A stretch of DNA of 40,510 bases from Bradyrhizobium rifense (GTDB lineage Bacteria > Pseudomonadota > Alphaproteobacteria > Rhizobiales > Xanthobacteraceae). Each line of letters starts with the position of its first letter. Position 1 is the stretch's first letter. The DNA lies in NCBI RefSeq assembly GCF_008123425.1, contig NZ_VSSS01000079.1, positions 1 through 40,510 of the forward strand. The letters are read 5' to 3'. The notes under the pieces were generated by a model. The model saw nothing but the letters and a program-made list of their open reading frames with translations, did not search any database and was not told where the DNA came from. Position numbers and translations under genes: made by a program. Shown piece after piece: positions 1 to 7,325 of this stretch.

Positions 1-45
1 GTCGGGCAAAACAGGCGCATTATGCTATTATTCCGAAATTGTCGA
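1..45. repeat. Copy A of a diverged intergenic repeat
   Basis: This gene-free segment resembles positions 5084-5128. Both share the order GTCG-GCAAAACA, then GGC/GCAT, then ATTATTCCGAA and a TCGA. I estimate about three quarters identity by eye. It lies downstream of the aldo/keto reductase and no protein is supported. It may be a dispersed intergenic repeat or a remnant of a small gene. Confidence 0.35.
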
Positions 46-97
46 ACGGGCGGCTGCCAGAGACCCCTGTGCAGACCGGCCATCGGACATTCCTGCG

Positions 98-1090
98 TCA
101 GAGCTTCACGCGCGCCATTCCCGCTTCGGCATAGCGTGGTCCCGCCGTGCGTCCAGCGGGCGCCGCCGCCGTCAGGGCGGCGAGATCGTCGGCGGTCAGC
201 GTGACATCGGATGCGCCGGCGCTGTCGCGCATCGTTTCGCTGCGCTTGACCCCGGGGATCGGCACGATGTCTTCGCCCTGCGCCAGGAGCCAGGCGAGCG
301 CGATCTGGGCGTTCGAAACGCCATGACGCACGGCCACCTCGGCGATCGCGTCGACGATGGCAAGGTTCTTCGGCATGTTCTCGGGCGAGTAACGAGGATC
401 GCTGCGGCGCCAGTCGCCGGCGGGAAGATCGTCCAGCTTCCGGATTCCACCGGCAAGAAAGCCACGGCCGAGCGGGCTGTAGGGAACGAAGCCGATGCCA
501 TTCTCCCGGCAGGCCGGGAGGATATCTGCCTCCACGTCGCGCTCCCAGATCGAATATTCGGTCTGCAACGCTGCGATCGGATGCACCTTGGCGGCGCGGC
601 GAACCGTGCCGGCGGCGGCTTCCGAAAGCCCGAGAAAGCGGACTTTTCCTTCCTTCACCAATTCAGCCATACCGCCGACCGTTTCCTCGATCGGCACGTT
701 CGGATCGACGCGATGCTGATAGAACAGGTCGATCGTGTCGATGCCAAGTCGCTTCAGCGATCCCTCGCAGGCGCGTCGAACATTCTCGGGGCTGCCATCG
801 ACTCCGGTCGGCGTGTTTCCATTCCAGCGCATCGCGAACTTGGTGGCGATGACAAGCCCGTCGCGACGGCCTTTGATGGCGGCGCCGACCAGTTCTTCGT
901 TGCGGAACGGCCCGTACATCTCGGCGGTGTCAAAAAAGGTGATGCCGAGGTCGATCGCCTCGTGAATCGTCCGGGTCGAGACGGTGTCGTCGGCTGCGCC
1001 ATAGTTGATATTGCCATCACGGATCATCGGCATGCAGCCGATACCGATTGCAGATACTTTCAGGCCCTGGCCCAGAGTACGGTATTTCAT
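98..1090 (-). CDS. Aldo/keto reductase
   Basis: A 330-residue NAD(P)H-dependent oxidoreductase of the aldo/keto reductase superfamily, expected to be cytosolic and to reduce aldehydes or ketones. The catalytic tetrad is visible: Asp54 and Tyr59 in FFDTAEMYG, Lys84 in IATKF and His126 in FYQHR. The IPGVKR segment near the C-terminus is the usual cofactor phosphate-binding region. The ATG at 1090 is chosen because AGGAGG lies 6 nt upstream; longer in-frame extensions lack similarity to the family. It follows the SDR gene by 29 nt in the same direction, so the two probably form an operon facing away from the AraC-type regulator. The substrate is unknown; the family resemblance is to the YajO/auxin-induced AKR group. 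Confidence 0.93.
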   Translation of the reverse strand: MKYRTLGQGLKVSAIGIGCMPMIRDGNINYGAADDTVSTRTIHEAIDLGITFFDTAEMYGPFRNEELVGAAIKGRRDGLVIATKFAMRWNGNTPTGVDGSPENVRRACEGSLKRLGIDTIDLFYQHRVDPNVPIEETVGGMAELVKEGKVRFLGLSEAAAGTVRRAAKVHPIAALQTEYSIWERDVEADILPACRENGIGFVPYSPLGRGFLAGGIRKLDDLPAGDWRRSDPRYSPENMPKNLAIVDAIAEVAVRHGVSNAQIALAWLLAQGEDIVPIPGVKRSETMRDSAGASDVTLTADDLAALTAAAPAGRTAGPRYAEAGMARVKL

Positions 1091-1119
1091 ATTTGCCTCC
1101 TGAGTTGAATTCCTCGGCG

Positions 1120-2088
1120 TCAGAACCGCTCGCCGACCATCGCTTCGCTCTTTGCCCACAACGCCTTGGCGTGCTCGGCATCGAGCCCGTAGGGGCGAAC
1201 GCCGCCGCGGATGCCATCGCCATCCTGGATTTCCGCGACATGGCAATCCTCACAATAGCGGCCACCGACCTCATCTGCCGGTGCGACGATCGCTGCCCAC
1301 ACTGATGTCGCCGCGCCCTGCTGGATTGATTTGTAACTGAAGGGCGGCGCGCCGCTCGCCTGTTGTCCCTTATTGATCGTATCGATCAATTGTTGGGTCG
1401 CTTCCGAGGTCAGGTAACGGCTGAGCTCGGTCTTGATGGCGCCGGGATGGAGTGCCGTCGCGCGGATACCGCGGTCGCGATACCGGCGATCGAACTCGAC
1501 GGCGAACAGGATATTGGCGGTCTTGGAACGGCCATAGGCAACGAACTCGGCATAAGGCGTGCGCTCGAAATTCGGGTCATCGAGGTCAACGTCGGCGAAA
1601 CGGTGTCCGGCCGACGAGAGGTTCACCAGCCGACCACCGGGCTTCAGCAGCGATGCGATACGGTTGACGAGCACGAAATGTCCGAGATGGTTCGTACCGA
1701 ACTGCGTCTCGAACCCGTCCCGGGTCTGCCCCTGCGGACAGGCCATGACCCCGGCATTGGCGATGATGATATCGAACGGACGGCCGTCTGCGAGCAGCGC
1801 ATCGGCGCAGGAACGCACGCTGGCGAGCGAGGCAAGGTCGAGTTCGACCAGTTCGAGACTGCCGCCCCCCGCCTCGGCTGCGGACTTTACGCTCTTGGTT
1901 GCGGCGCGCGCTTTCCCGAGGTCGCGAGCAGCGCCGACGATGTCCGCGCCGTGCGCGGCCAGCGCGCGCGCCGTCTCGATGCCCAGGCCAGCGGAAACGC
2001 CCGTCACGAGAATGCGCTTGCCCTTCAGATCGGCGCCTTCCAGCACCTCATCAGTCGTCGTCTCCGCTCCAAAGGTGCTGATCATCAT
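1120..2088 (-). CDS. Short-chain dehydrogenase/reductase (SDR)
   Basis: A 322-residue classical SDR oxidoreductase resembling the retinol dehydrogenase/protochlorophyllide reductase-like group. Visible motifs are the nucleotide-binding TGVSAGLG (about residues 30-37), NAG at 111-113, the catalytic Ser in NLSSAGH near 158-159, and YGRSK with Tyr185 and Lys189. Two ATGs are adjacent (2088 and 2085); both are served by AGGAG a few bases upstream, and 2088 is taken. It precedes the aldo/keto reductase by 29 nt and diverges from the AraC-type regulator at 2258, which is the likely regulator of this oxidoreductase pair. The substrate cannot be deduced. Confidence 0.93.
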   Translation of the reverse strand: MMISTFGAETTTDEVLEGADLKGKRILVTGVSAGLGIETARALAAHGADIVGAARDLGKARAATKSVKSAAEAGGGSLELVELDLASLASVRSCADALLADGRPFDIIIANAGVMACPQGQTRDGFETQFGTNHLGHFVLVNRIASLLKPGGRLVNLSSAGHRFADVDLDDPNFERTPYAEFVAYGRSKTANILFAVEFDRRYRDRGIRATALHPGAIKTELSRYLTSEATQQLIDTINKGQQASGAPPFSYKSIQQGAATSVWAAIVAPADEVGGRYCEDCHVAEIQDGDGIRGGVRPYGLDAEHAKALWAKSEAMVGERF

Positions 2089-2257
2089 CGCTTCTCCTGA
2101 TCGATTGGCGCGGCGCGGACGGCTGCCGCGGCGCGGCCTTCGCGGTCGTTGCTCGTGATATTGGATCAGCCGCTCCTTGCCCAAAGCCCGATCCCGTCGA
2201 TCTCTTGCCTGATCCTATCACGGCAAAACCGTCGGTCGGGCGCCGCCCCTTGCACCG
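2089..2257. promoter_or_regulatory. Divergent promoter region, SDR operon / AraC regulator
   Basis: A 169-bp non-coding gap between two divergently transcribed genes, where promoters for both must lie. I see no clear operator or consensus promoter boxes. Control of the reductase pair by the adjacent AraC-type protein is inferred from arrangement only. Confidence 0.5.
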
Positions 2258-3202
2258 GTGAGCGGGCGCGCCGATATTGTGGCGATGCTGGAACAATTGA
2301 ACCGGATGCGGATGATCGCCGAGCGTCACGCCAATGGCGCACGCCATGAGACGATCATCCCACGCGTCGCCTTGCATATCGGCGGCATGAGGACGAAACC
2401 GACGCCGAACGTCTACGAGCCGGCTCTGTGCCTCGTCCTTCAGGGCGCAAAGCAGGCCATGATCGGTGACCGACTTTTGCGCTACGATCCCGCGAGCTAC
2501 TTCATCGCGACGATTGAGCTTCCTGCATCCGGCTGGGTTGTGGAGGCGACACCCGCCAAACCCTACATCGCCGTGAGCATGAGGCTCAACAGGGAGTGCC
2601 TCACATCGCTGATTTCGGACATGCCGTCAGCCTCCGAAGGCCAGACCAGAGGCTTCGCGATCAGCGCCGTCACGCCCGATCTGCTGGACGCATGGTCGCG
2701 GCTTCTCTCGCTCCTCGATACGCCGCAAGACGTCCCGGTGCTCGCGCCAATGCATGAACGCGAGGTCCTTTACCGGTTGCTCAAAGGGCCACAGGGAGGC
2801 GCGCTCAGACAGATAGCGCGGGTAGACAGCCGCCTCAGCCAGGTTCGTCAGGCGATCGCGTGGATACGGTCGCACTTCAACGAGATGCTGCGCGTCGAGC
2901 AACTTGCCGAGCAGGTGGGAATGAGCCCGGCATCATTCCACCGCCATTTCAAGTCTGCGACTGCGATGAGCCCACTTCAATATCAGAAGATGCTGCGCCT
3001 CCAGGAGGCGAGACGGCTGCTCATCGCCAGTGCCGACGCCGCGCGCGCAGCCTACGCGGTCGGCTACGAGAGCCCCTCGCAGTTCAGCCGCGAATACGCC
3101 CGCATGTTCGGCGCGCCGCCCGCGCGCGACGCCGAGCGCCTGCGTGGTAGGCCGATTGTCATGGAGGCCGTCGACATTACGGCCGCAATCGATGCGTCAT
3201 AA
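2258..3202 (+). CDS. AraC family transcriptional regulator
   Basis: A 314-residue transcription factor. The N-terminal half (about residues 25-180) has the AraC_N type arrangement seen in regulators beside oxidoreductases, including PALCLVLQGAK and a cupin-like segment. The C-terminal third carries two helix-turn-helix units: VEQLAEQVGMSPASFHRHFK and the second with AAYAVGYESPSQFSREYARMFG, the classic AraC/XylS signature. The start is a GTG at 2258; in-frame alternatives are GTG 2279 and ATG 2285, none with a strong Shine-Dalgarno site. It diverges from the SDR/aldo-keto reductase pair and probably controls it in response to an unknown small ligand. Confidence 0.9.
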   Translation: MSGRADIVAMLEQLNRMRMIAERHANGARHETIIPRVALHIGGMRTKPTPNVYEPALCLVLQGAKQAMIGDRLLRYDPASYFIATIELPASGWVVEATPAKPYIAVSMRLNRECLTSLISDMPSASEGQTRGFAISAVTPDLLDAWSRLLSLLDTPQDVPVLAPMHEREVLYRLLKGPQGGALRQIARVDSRLSQVRQAIAWIRSHFNEMLRVEQLAEQVGMSPASFHRHFKSATAMSPLQYQKMLRLQEARRLLIASADAARAAYAVGYESPSQFSREYARMFGAPPARDAERLRGRPIVMEAVDITAAIDAS

Positions 3203-3227
3203 GTCTTGGGGTCCAGTCTTGGGGTCC
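3202..3227. repeat. 13-bp tandem duplication after the AraC gene
   Basis: AGTCTTGGGGTCC is present twice head to tail, beginning on the last base of the stop codon at 3200-3202. It looks like a slippage duplication. The following sequence up to 3501 has no supported gene apart from the ribosome binding site of the dehydrogenase. Confidence 0.85.
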
Positions 3228-3501
3228 ATGGCACCTCCTCCCTGTCAGCGCTTAAGTTTTTTAAAGCTCCCTGCACTTCATGCGGGCGGCTCATCCTACG
3301 ATCACCGATCGCAGCTCGGTCCATTCCATCAGGCCGAGATGCCCGCCCAAATTTGCAAGGCTGACCGGAGACCACCACGCGAAGAGACGGTTCAAAAGCT
3401 TGCAAGAATGCGCGATAAGCACCCCCACAGACCAATCATGGCGAAGCTGAGCTTATCCGCGATCCACTGCCATTGCAGTTGATAGCGAAATGGGAGGAAT
3501 T

Positions 3502-4938
3502 ATGAGCTACCCCTCGGTTCAACTGCATATCGACGGCAAATGGCGCCCGGCCGCGACCGGCCGCACACTCAAGGTGATCAATCCTGCGACCGAGGAGCCG
3601 GTCGGCACGGTCCCGCACGCGGACCGGTCCGACCTCGACGAAGCGCTGGCGTCGGCCGAAAAGGGATTCCGGTTGTGGCGCAACGTGTCGCCGCTCGACC
3701 GGTCCAAAGTGATGCGCAAGGCCGCTGATTTGATCCGCGAGCGGGCCGACAAGATCGCGGCCATCATGACGATGGAGCAGGGAAAAGTTTTGGCTGAAGC
3801 CAGGCTTGAAACGATGAACGCGGCCGACATCATCGACTGGTTCGCTGAAGAAGGACGCAGGGCCTATGGGCGTCTCATCCCGGCACGCAGCCCCGGCGTC
3901 TACCAATTGGTGATCAAGGAGCCTGTCGGCCCGGTCGCAGCGTTCACGCCCTGGAATTTCCCGATCAATCAGGTGGTCAAGAAGCTCAGCGCGGCGTTGG
4001 CCGCGGGCTGCTCGATGATCGTCAAGGCGCCGGAGGAAACGCCGGCATCGCCTGCCGAATTGATCCGGGCCTTTGTCGATGCCGGGCTGCCCGATGGCGT
4101 GGTCAACCTGGTCTACGGTATCCCTTCGGAAATTTCCGAATACCTCATCCCTCACCCGGTCATCCGCAAGATCTCTTTCACCGGCTCGACCAAGGTCGGC
4201 AAGGATCTGGCAGCGATGGCGGGCTTGCATATGAAGCGCGTCACGATGGAGCTCGGCGGCCACGCGCCGGTCATCGTATTCGATGACGCCGACGTCGAGT
4301 CGGCGGCGAAGATCATGGTCGCGGCAAAGTACCGCAATGCCGGCCAGGTCTGTATCTCGCCGACCAGGTTCCTGGTGCAGGAGGCCGTTTACGACAAGTT
4401 CGTCCAGCACTTTGTTGACGGGGCGAAATCCATCAAGGTCGGTAACGGCCTCGAGCCGGATTCGAAGATGGGCGCGCTTGCAAACGATCGCCGCGTTGCT
4501 GCGATTGAAGACATGGTTCAGGACGCCGTCAGCAAGGGCGGCAAGGTGCAGGCCGGCGGCAATCGCGTCGGGAACAAGGGTTATTTCTTCGAGCCGACCG
4601 TCGTCACCAACGTTCCCAAATCGGCGCGCGCGATGAATGATGAGCCGTTCGCTCCGCTTGCCTTGATCTCGTCCTTTGCCAAGTTCGACGAGGCGGTCGA
4701 GGAAGCCAATCGCCTGCCCTTCGGTCTTGCGTCCTATTCGTTCACAAGATCGGCCAAGACGGCGGCCGCAATTGGAGCGGCGGTCGACGCAGGCATGATG
4801 TCGATCAACAGCTTCGCGCTGGCCCTGACGGAAACGCCGTTCGGCGGCGTTCGGGATTCCGGATATGGCTCGGAAGGCGGTACCGAAGGGCTGGAAGCCT
4901 ATCTGAGCACGAAATTCATTTCGCAGACCGGCGTTTGA
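3502..4938 (+). CDS. NAD(P)-dependent aldehyde dehydrogenase, succinate-semialdehyde type
   Basis: A 478-residue ALDH superfamily enzyme, most like the GabD/Sad succinate-semialdehyde dehydrogenases, oxidising a short semialdehyde to the acid with NAD(P)+. The general base Glu250 lies in MELGG, the catalytic Cys284 in NAGQVC, and the cofactor-loop FTGSTKVGK precedes them; the 34-residue spacing of Glu and Cys is typical. WNFPINQVVKKL is the ALDH active-site Asn motif. The ATG at 3502 is chosen because GGGAGGA lies just upstream; an in-frame ATG at 3490 overlaps that site. It is a single-gene unit ended by a strong terminator. Related semialdehydes such as alpha-ketoglutarate semialdehyde cannot be excluded. 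Confidence 0.9.
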   Translation: MSYPSVQLHIDGKWRPAATGRTLKVINPATEEPVGTVPHADRSDLDEALASAEKGFRLWRNVSPLDRSKVMRKAADLIRERADKIAAIMTMEQGKVLAEARLETMNAADIIDWFAEEGRRAYGRLIPARSPGVYQLVIKEPVGPVAAFTPWNFPINQVVKKLSAALAAGCSMIVKAPEETPASPAELIRAFVDAGLPDGVVNLVYGIPSEISEYLIPHPVIRKISFTGSTKVGKDLAAMAGLHMKRVTMELGGHAPVIVFDDADVESAAKIMVAAKYRNAGQVCISPTRFLVQEAVYDKFVQHFVDGAKSIKVGNGLEPDSKMGALANDRRVAAIEDMVQDAVSKGGKVQAGGNRVGNKGYFFEPTVVTNVPKSARAMNDEPFAPLALISSFAKFDEAVEEANRLPFGLASYSFTRSAKTAAAIGAAVDAGMMSINSFALALTETPFGGVRDSGYGSEGGTEGLEAYLSTKFISQTGV

Positions 4939-4958
4939 GATTCGGCACGATCTACGAA

Positions 4959-4987
4959 GGGGGCGTCGCAAGCGGCGCCCCCTTTTT
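4959..4987 (+). terminator. Rho-independent terminator of the dehydrogenase
   Basis: GGGGGCG at 4959 pairs with CGCCCCC ending at 4982, giving a stem of about 10-11 bp with a very short loop, followed directly by TTTTT. It begins 20 nt after the dehydrogenase stop codon. Confidence 0.92.
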
Positions 4988-5302
4988 CTTCGTCACCGCT
5001 TTAAGGCGCGGAATTTGCGCGCGGGCACGCCGCTTTTGACTTATGCGTCCAGGCTCCCCGACCTCTCAAGAGGCAATTGACGGGTCGAGCAAAACACCGG
5101 CATGACGCGATTATTCCGAATCGATCGAAGGATCTGTCGGTGTTAGTCCGGGCCTCGGATGAGCCGCAACAGCGCGGGTGTGATTTGACGCGCCCTGGCT
5201 GGTCGGGTGAGCTATGGGCTCCGCAGGAACCAAGGCCCAGAACAGCCATTGGCCTCGGCGCCTCAAAGCTCTCTTTGAGCGCGTGATACCTGGAGACTCG
5301 AG
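4988..5302. other. Intergenic stretch with repeat copy B
   Basis: About 315 bases without a convincing gene. Open frames here have no ribosome binding site and unnatural composition. The only structure seen is 5084-5128, a diverged copy of the segment at the start of the window. The promoter of the DUF3551 gene presumably lies near the end. Confidence 0.5.
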
Positions 5303-5560
5303 ATGCGCACCACAATCCTGGCCCTGTTGATCCTTCTGGGATCTCTTCCTGCCGCGCACGCAGAGCGCGATTATCCCTGGTGTGTCGTTGGCGACGATCT
5401 CGGCTGGCCCGGCGAGTGCATGTACGAGACCCGGGAGCAATGCATGGCTTCTGCATCCGGCCGCTGGGACACGACGTGTGACATCAATCCGCGTGTGAGA
5501 TTCAAGCAGCAGCAGGCCCAGCCCGGGACTAAGAAATTGCAGGAACGACGCGGATATTAG
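5303..5560 (+). CDS. DUF3551 small secreted protein
   Basis: An 85-residue protein with a clear Sec signal peptide (hydrophobic core ILALLILLGSLPAAHA, cleavage after Ala20) and a cysteine-bearing mature part with YPWCVV, GECMYETREQCMASASG and a final Cys. This pattern is DUF3551, a family of short periplasmic or secreted proteins very common in Bradyrhizobium and of unknown function. The ATG at 5303 has GGAG 8 nt upstream. Four cysteines suggest disulfides in the periplasm. It stands alone. Confidence 0.88.
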   Translation: MRTTILALLILLGSLPAAHAERDYPWCVVGDDLGWPGECMYETREQCMASASGRWDTTCDINPRVRFKQQQAQPGTKKLQERRGY

Positions 5561-5660
5561 CGACGCCCTCCTCCTCTCTGGAGCAGCCATCTGCGCCACC
5601 TTCGCCCTGCTTGTGCTCGCCGTGAGGTACCTCACCCGCGGCGGAGACGGGCCGGTCTGA
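5556..5660 (+). CDS. Candidate 34-residue membrane peptide with non-standard start
   Basis: Overlapping the stop of the DUF3551 gene, one frame encodes about 34 residues: SDALLLSGAAIC, then a hydrophobic stretch ATFALLVLAVRYL and a polar tail ending GGDGPV. This has the composition of a one-segment membrane peptide. No ATG, GTG or TTG opens the frame; the only plausible initiator is ATT at 5556, with AGGA about 10 nt upstream. It could use a rare start, could have lost its ATG by mutation, or could be chance. Confidence 0.25.
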   Translation: MSDALLLSGAAICATFALLVLAVRYLTRGGDGPV

Positions 5661-5754
5661 CTTCTAGACGAGCGTCAGCCTAGCGCTCGTCGATGTCGTG
5701 CTGATGCCGCACCACGAGGGCCGATGAAGCTGCGGCTGTGAACTGCCCGTCAAG

Positions 5755-6065
5755 ATGCGCAAGTCAATTGAAGTGTCGGCGGAGCTTCCTGACGATCGCG
5801 CGCAGGTCGTTCGCATATTCCTCGATGATGCGGCGAACCGACACTTCGTCCCGGAGTTCAACCCGAAGGGCAAAGAGCCGCACTGGGGGGCGCAAGCTGA
5901 AGTGGGATCAATGACCGTCTTTGTCGACGTGAACGCCGCCAAGCAGGTCGGCGACGTCGATCACATCAAGGTCTTGCCTCGGTCGAAGCCGCGGAAATCT
6001 GGTTCGAGGAGAACGATCCCGAGGGCGTGGCCTTCGCGTACGGCGTGATCGGGCCGCCAGCTTGA
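5755..6065 (+). pseudogene. Hypothetical protein gene interrupted by a frameshift
   Basis: The frame opened by ATG 5755 gives a natural-looking acidic/amphipathic sequence up to about 5973 (…VDHIKVL), then turns into an arginine- and serine-rich tail. From about 5974 a different frame continues smoothly as ASVEAAEIWFEENDPEG, then VAFAYGVIGPPA, to TGA at 6063-6065. The two halves together make about 103 residues. A single missing or extra base near 5971-5976 explains this, as real decay or a sequence error. The family is not recognised; the WFEENDPEGVAFAY segment looks like a conserved C-terminus. Confidence 0.6.
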
Positions 6066-6235
6066 TCCTTGAAGCAAGCGGGCCGCTGTCGTCACGGACC
6101 TCGATGGCTATCTCATGGGGTACTCCATCCTCGCGCTTGCGGGGCGCGCGCCGCGCAGTCATCCTGCTCGTCGAAGGAGCTGGCGCACAAAGATGGTGCG
6201 CCCCGGAAACGCGTCGAAAAAAGGCGGTTGACACC

Positions 6236-6349
6236 TTGTGGTACGGGCTCGCCGCGATAATTCTTCTTGTTCTGGGCTCGCTGGCGTTGGCCTATTTTGC
6301 TATCAGCGTTTTGCCTGAAGACGATCGTCTATTCCCATTCGACGACTGA
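6236..6349 (+). CDS. Small single-span membrane protein
   Basis: A predicted 37-residue protein reading LWYGLAAIILLVLGS, then LALAYFAISVL, and a short acidic tail PEDDRLFPFDD. It is essentially one transmembrane helix with an acidic end. The start is uncertain: a TTG at 6236 is the closest candidate; the frame stays open back to a TTG at 6062, but that part is arginine/serine-rich and does not look coding. No function can be assigned. It lies just downstream of the frameshifted gene and ahead of a terminator. Confidence 0.4.
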   Translation: MWYGLAAIILLVLGSLALAYFAISVLPEDDRLFPFDD

Positions 6350-6419
6350 CGCGAGCCGCCAGTTTGAACCGGCGGGCTCGATAACCGTTCCCTGGGAATA
6401 GGAACGTTGGTTGTATTGG

Positions 6420-6455
6420 CCAGCTCGCCCTGACCCCGACTGAGCTGGGGTTTTT
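6420..6455 (+). terminator. Rho-independent terminator
   Basis: CCAGCTC at 6420-6426 pairs with GAGCTGG at 6442-6448 across a 15-nt loop, followed by GG and TTTTT at 6451-6455. It would end transcripts of the small genes upstream. A second imperfect hairpin, GAGCCGCC with GGCGGGCTC, lies at about 6353-6379. Confidence 0.7.
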
Positions 6456-6534
6456 AGCCTTTTGAGAGAAGCGTAGCCGCTATCGTAAAGCGTCGGCCTA
6501 TCCGCTGCCCATCACGCAAGAGGCCGCCAGCGGC

Positions 6535-6708
6535 TCAATCTTCCCATACTTCCTTACGGCAGCTATCGCACCGGAATATTTGGATCGATCTGTTGTTCTT
6601 CACGTCGAGAATCGAAGTGAGGCGGCGGGCGGGCGCGGCGCATGATGGGCAGCGGGGCCCGACGTCTTGCGCCTGTGGGGCCACCACGTGTTGCTCTTCA
6701 TCGGCCAT
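6535..6708 (-). CDS. Small zinc-ribbon protein
   Basis: A 57-residue protein with two CxxC knuckles, CPSC near residue 21 and CDSC near residue 48, separated by LTSILDVKNNRSIQIFR. This is the layout of a small zinc ribbon, expected to bind one zinc ion and to act through protein or nucleic-acid binding in the cytosol. The ATG at 6708 (MADEEQ) is preferred because AGGA lies 9 nt upstream; an in-frame GTG at 6729 would add seven residues. It ends EVWED. Similar short proteins are common in Bradyrhizobium; the role is unknown. Confidence 0.75.
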   Translation of the reverse strand: MADEEQHVVAPQAQDVGPRCPSCAAPARRLTSILDVKNNRSIQIFRCDSCRKEVWED

Positions 6709-6959
6709 CGACTCGGTTCCTGCGTCCACAACGTAACACAGATACGAAGGAACGCAGGACGGGGTCAGTCCGGGGAAAAATTATTCCGGCGGCCGCAAGC
6801 CGGGCGATCTCAGCCACTCGCTTATGCGCGAGCCGGTTTACCGATGAAAGCCAAGGGCCGCGCGGTGATGCCGGAAAGGTACCGCACACATGGTCAATTT
6901 TGCTCACATCGAGAAAGTTGCCGAAGGAACCCGGTGAACGGCGGCCTGTCACATCTCTG

Positions 6960-6975
6960 TGGCACGGGTGTTGCT
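6960..6975 (+). promoter_or_regulatory. Sigma-54 (RpoN) -24/-12 promoter
   Basis: TGGCACG-GGTG-TTGCT matches the RpoN consensus TGGCACG-N4-TTGC(A/T) at every defined position, with GG and GC in the required spacing. It lies on the plus strand inside a gene-free region. The predicted transcription start is about 6986. No NtrC-type palindrome was recognised upstream by eye. Confidence 0.75.
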
Positions 6976-6985
6976 GATATCAAGG

Positions 6986-7062
6986 TGACTGGGATTGTAG
7001 GACCCAGTTTGAGACAGGGCGCCGCCGGGACAATGCATTTCGAGCCCGGCGGCGTATCTTTT
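6986..7062 (+). ncRNA. Candidate sigma-54-dependent small RNA, about 77 nt
   Basis: Starting 12 nt after the -12 GC of a perfect RpoN promoter, the sequence folds into a short first hairpin (ACTGGG 6988-6993 with CCCAGT 7003-7008, loop ATTGTAGGA), a single-stranded purine-rich linker, and a terminal hairpin with a 10-bp stem followed by TATCTTTT. The short distance between promoter and terminator and the two-hairpin layout are those of a bacterial trans-acting sRNA. No ORF with a ribosome binding site lies within it. The size and nitrogen-type promoter recall the alphaproteobacterial MmgR-type RNAs, but identity with them was not tested. Confidence 0.55.
7020..7062 (+). terminator. Terminator hairpin of the candidate sRNA
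   Basis: CGCCGCCGGG at 7020-7029 pairs perfectly with CCCGGCGGCG at 7045-7054 across a 15-nt loop, followed by TATCTTTT. The U tract is on the plus strand, which matches transcription from the RpoN promoter at 6960. Confidence 0.7.
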
Positions 7063-7325
7063 AGGGATTAGCGGAACAACCGCCGGCGGTGCGTCATCAG
7101 CCGCTGCCGGTCGCGCTTCCTGTGAATTCGGCGCCGGCGCTTCATTGGCTGCGCTCCGCCAGGAGCAGATCGATCAAGGCCTCGATCTTTCGTTGCTCGG
7201 GAATTACGGTGACGCTGCACTTTATTAGCATGCGCAGCATTGACGACAGAGGGCAGCTGATTAACCGGAATGACATCGCCCATGCTCTCAGCTCCGGCCA
7301 AAGCCGCGCCGCTTCCCTGGTGCGT
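7063..7325. other. Intergenic stretch, no supported gene
   Basis: Frames on both strands are open but have no ribosome binding site and are rich in arginine and serine, as expected of random high-GC sequence. The end may hold decayed coding sequence on the minus strand (a segment reading PEQRKIEALIDLLLAERSQ near 7142-7200), but no complete gene is supported. Confidence 0.4.

Noticed and set aside
3436..4971. 511-codon minus-strand open frame
   Set aside because: Complement of the aldehyde dehydrogenase, with shadow composition and no ribosome binding site.
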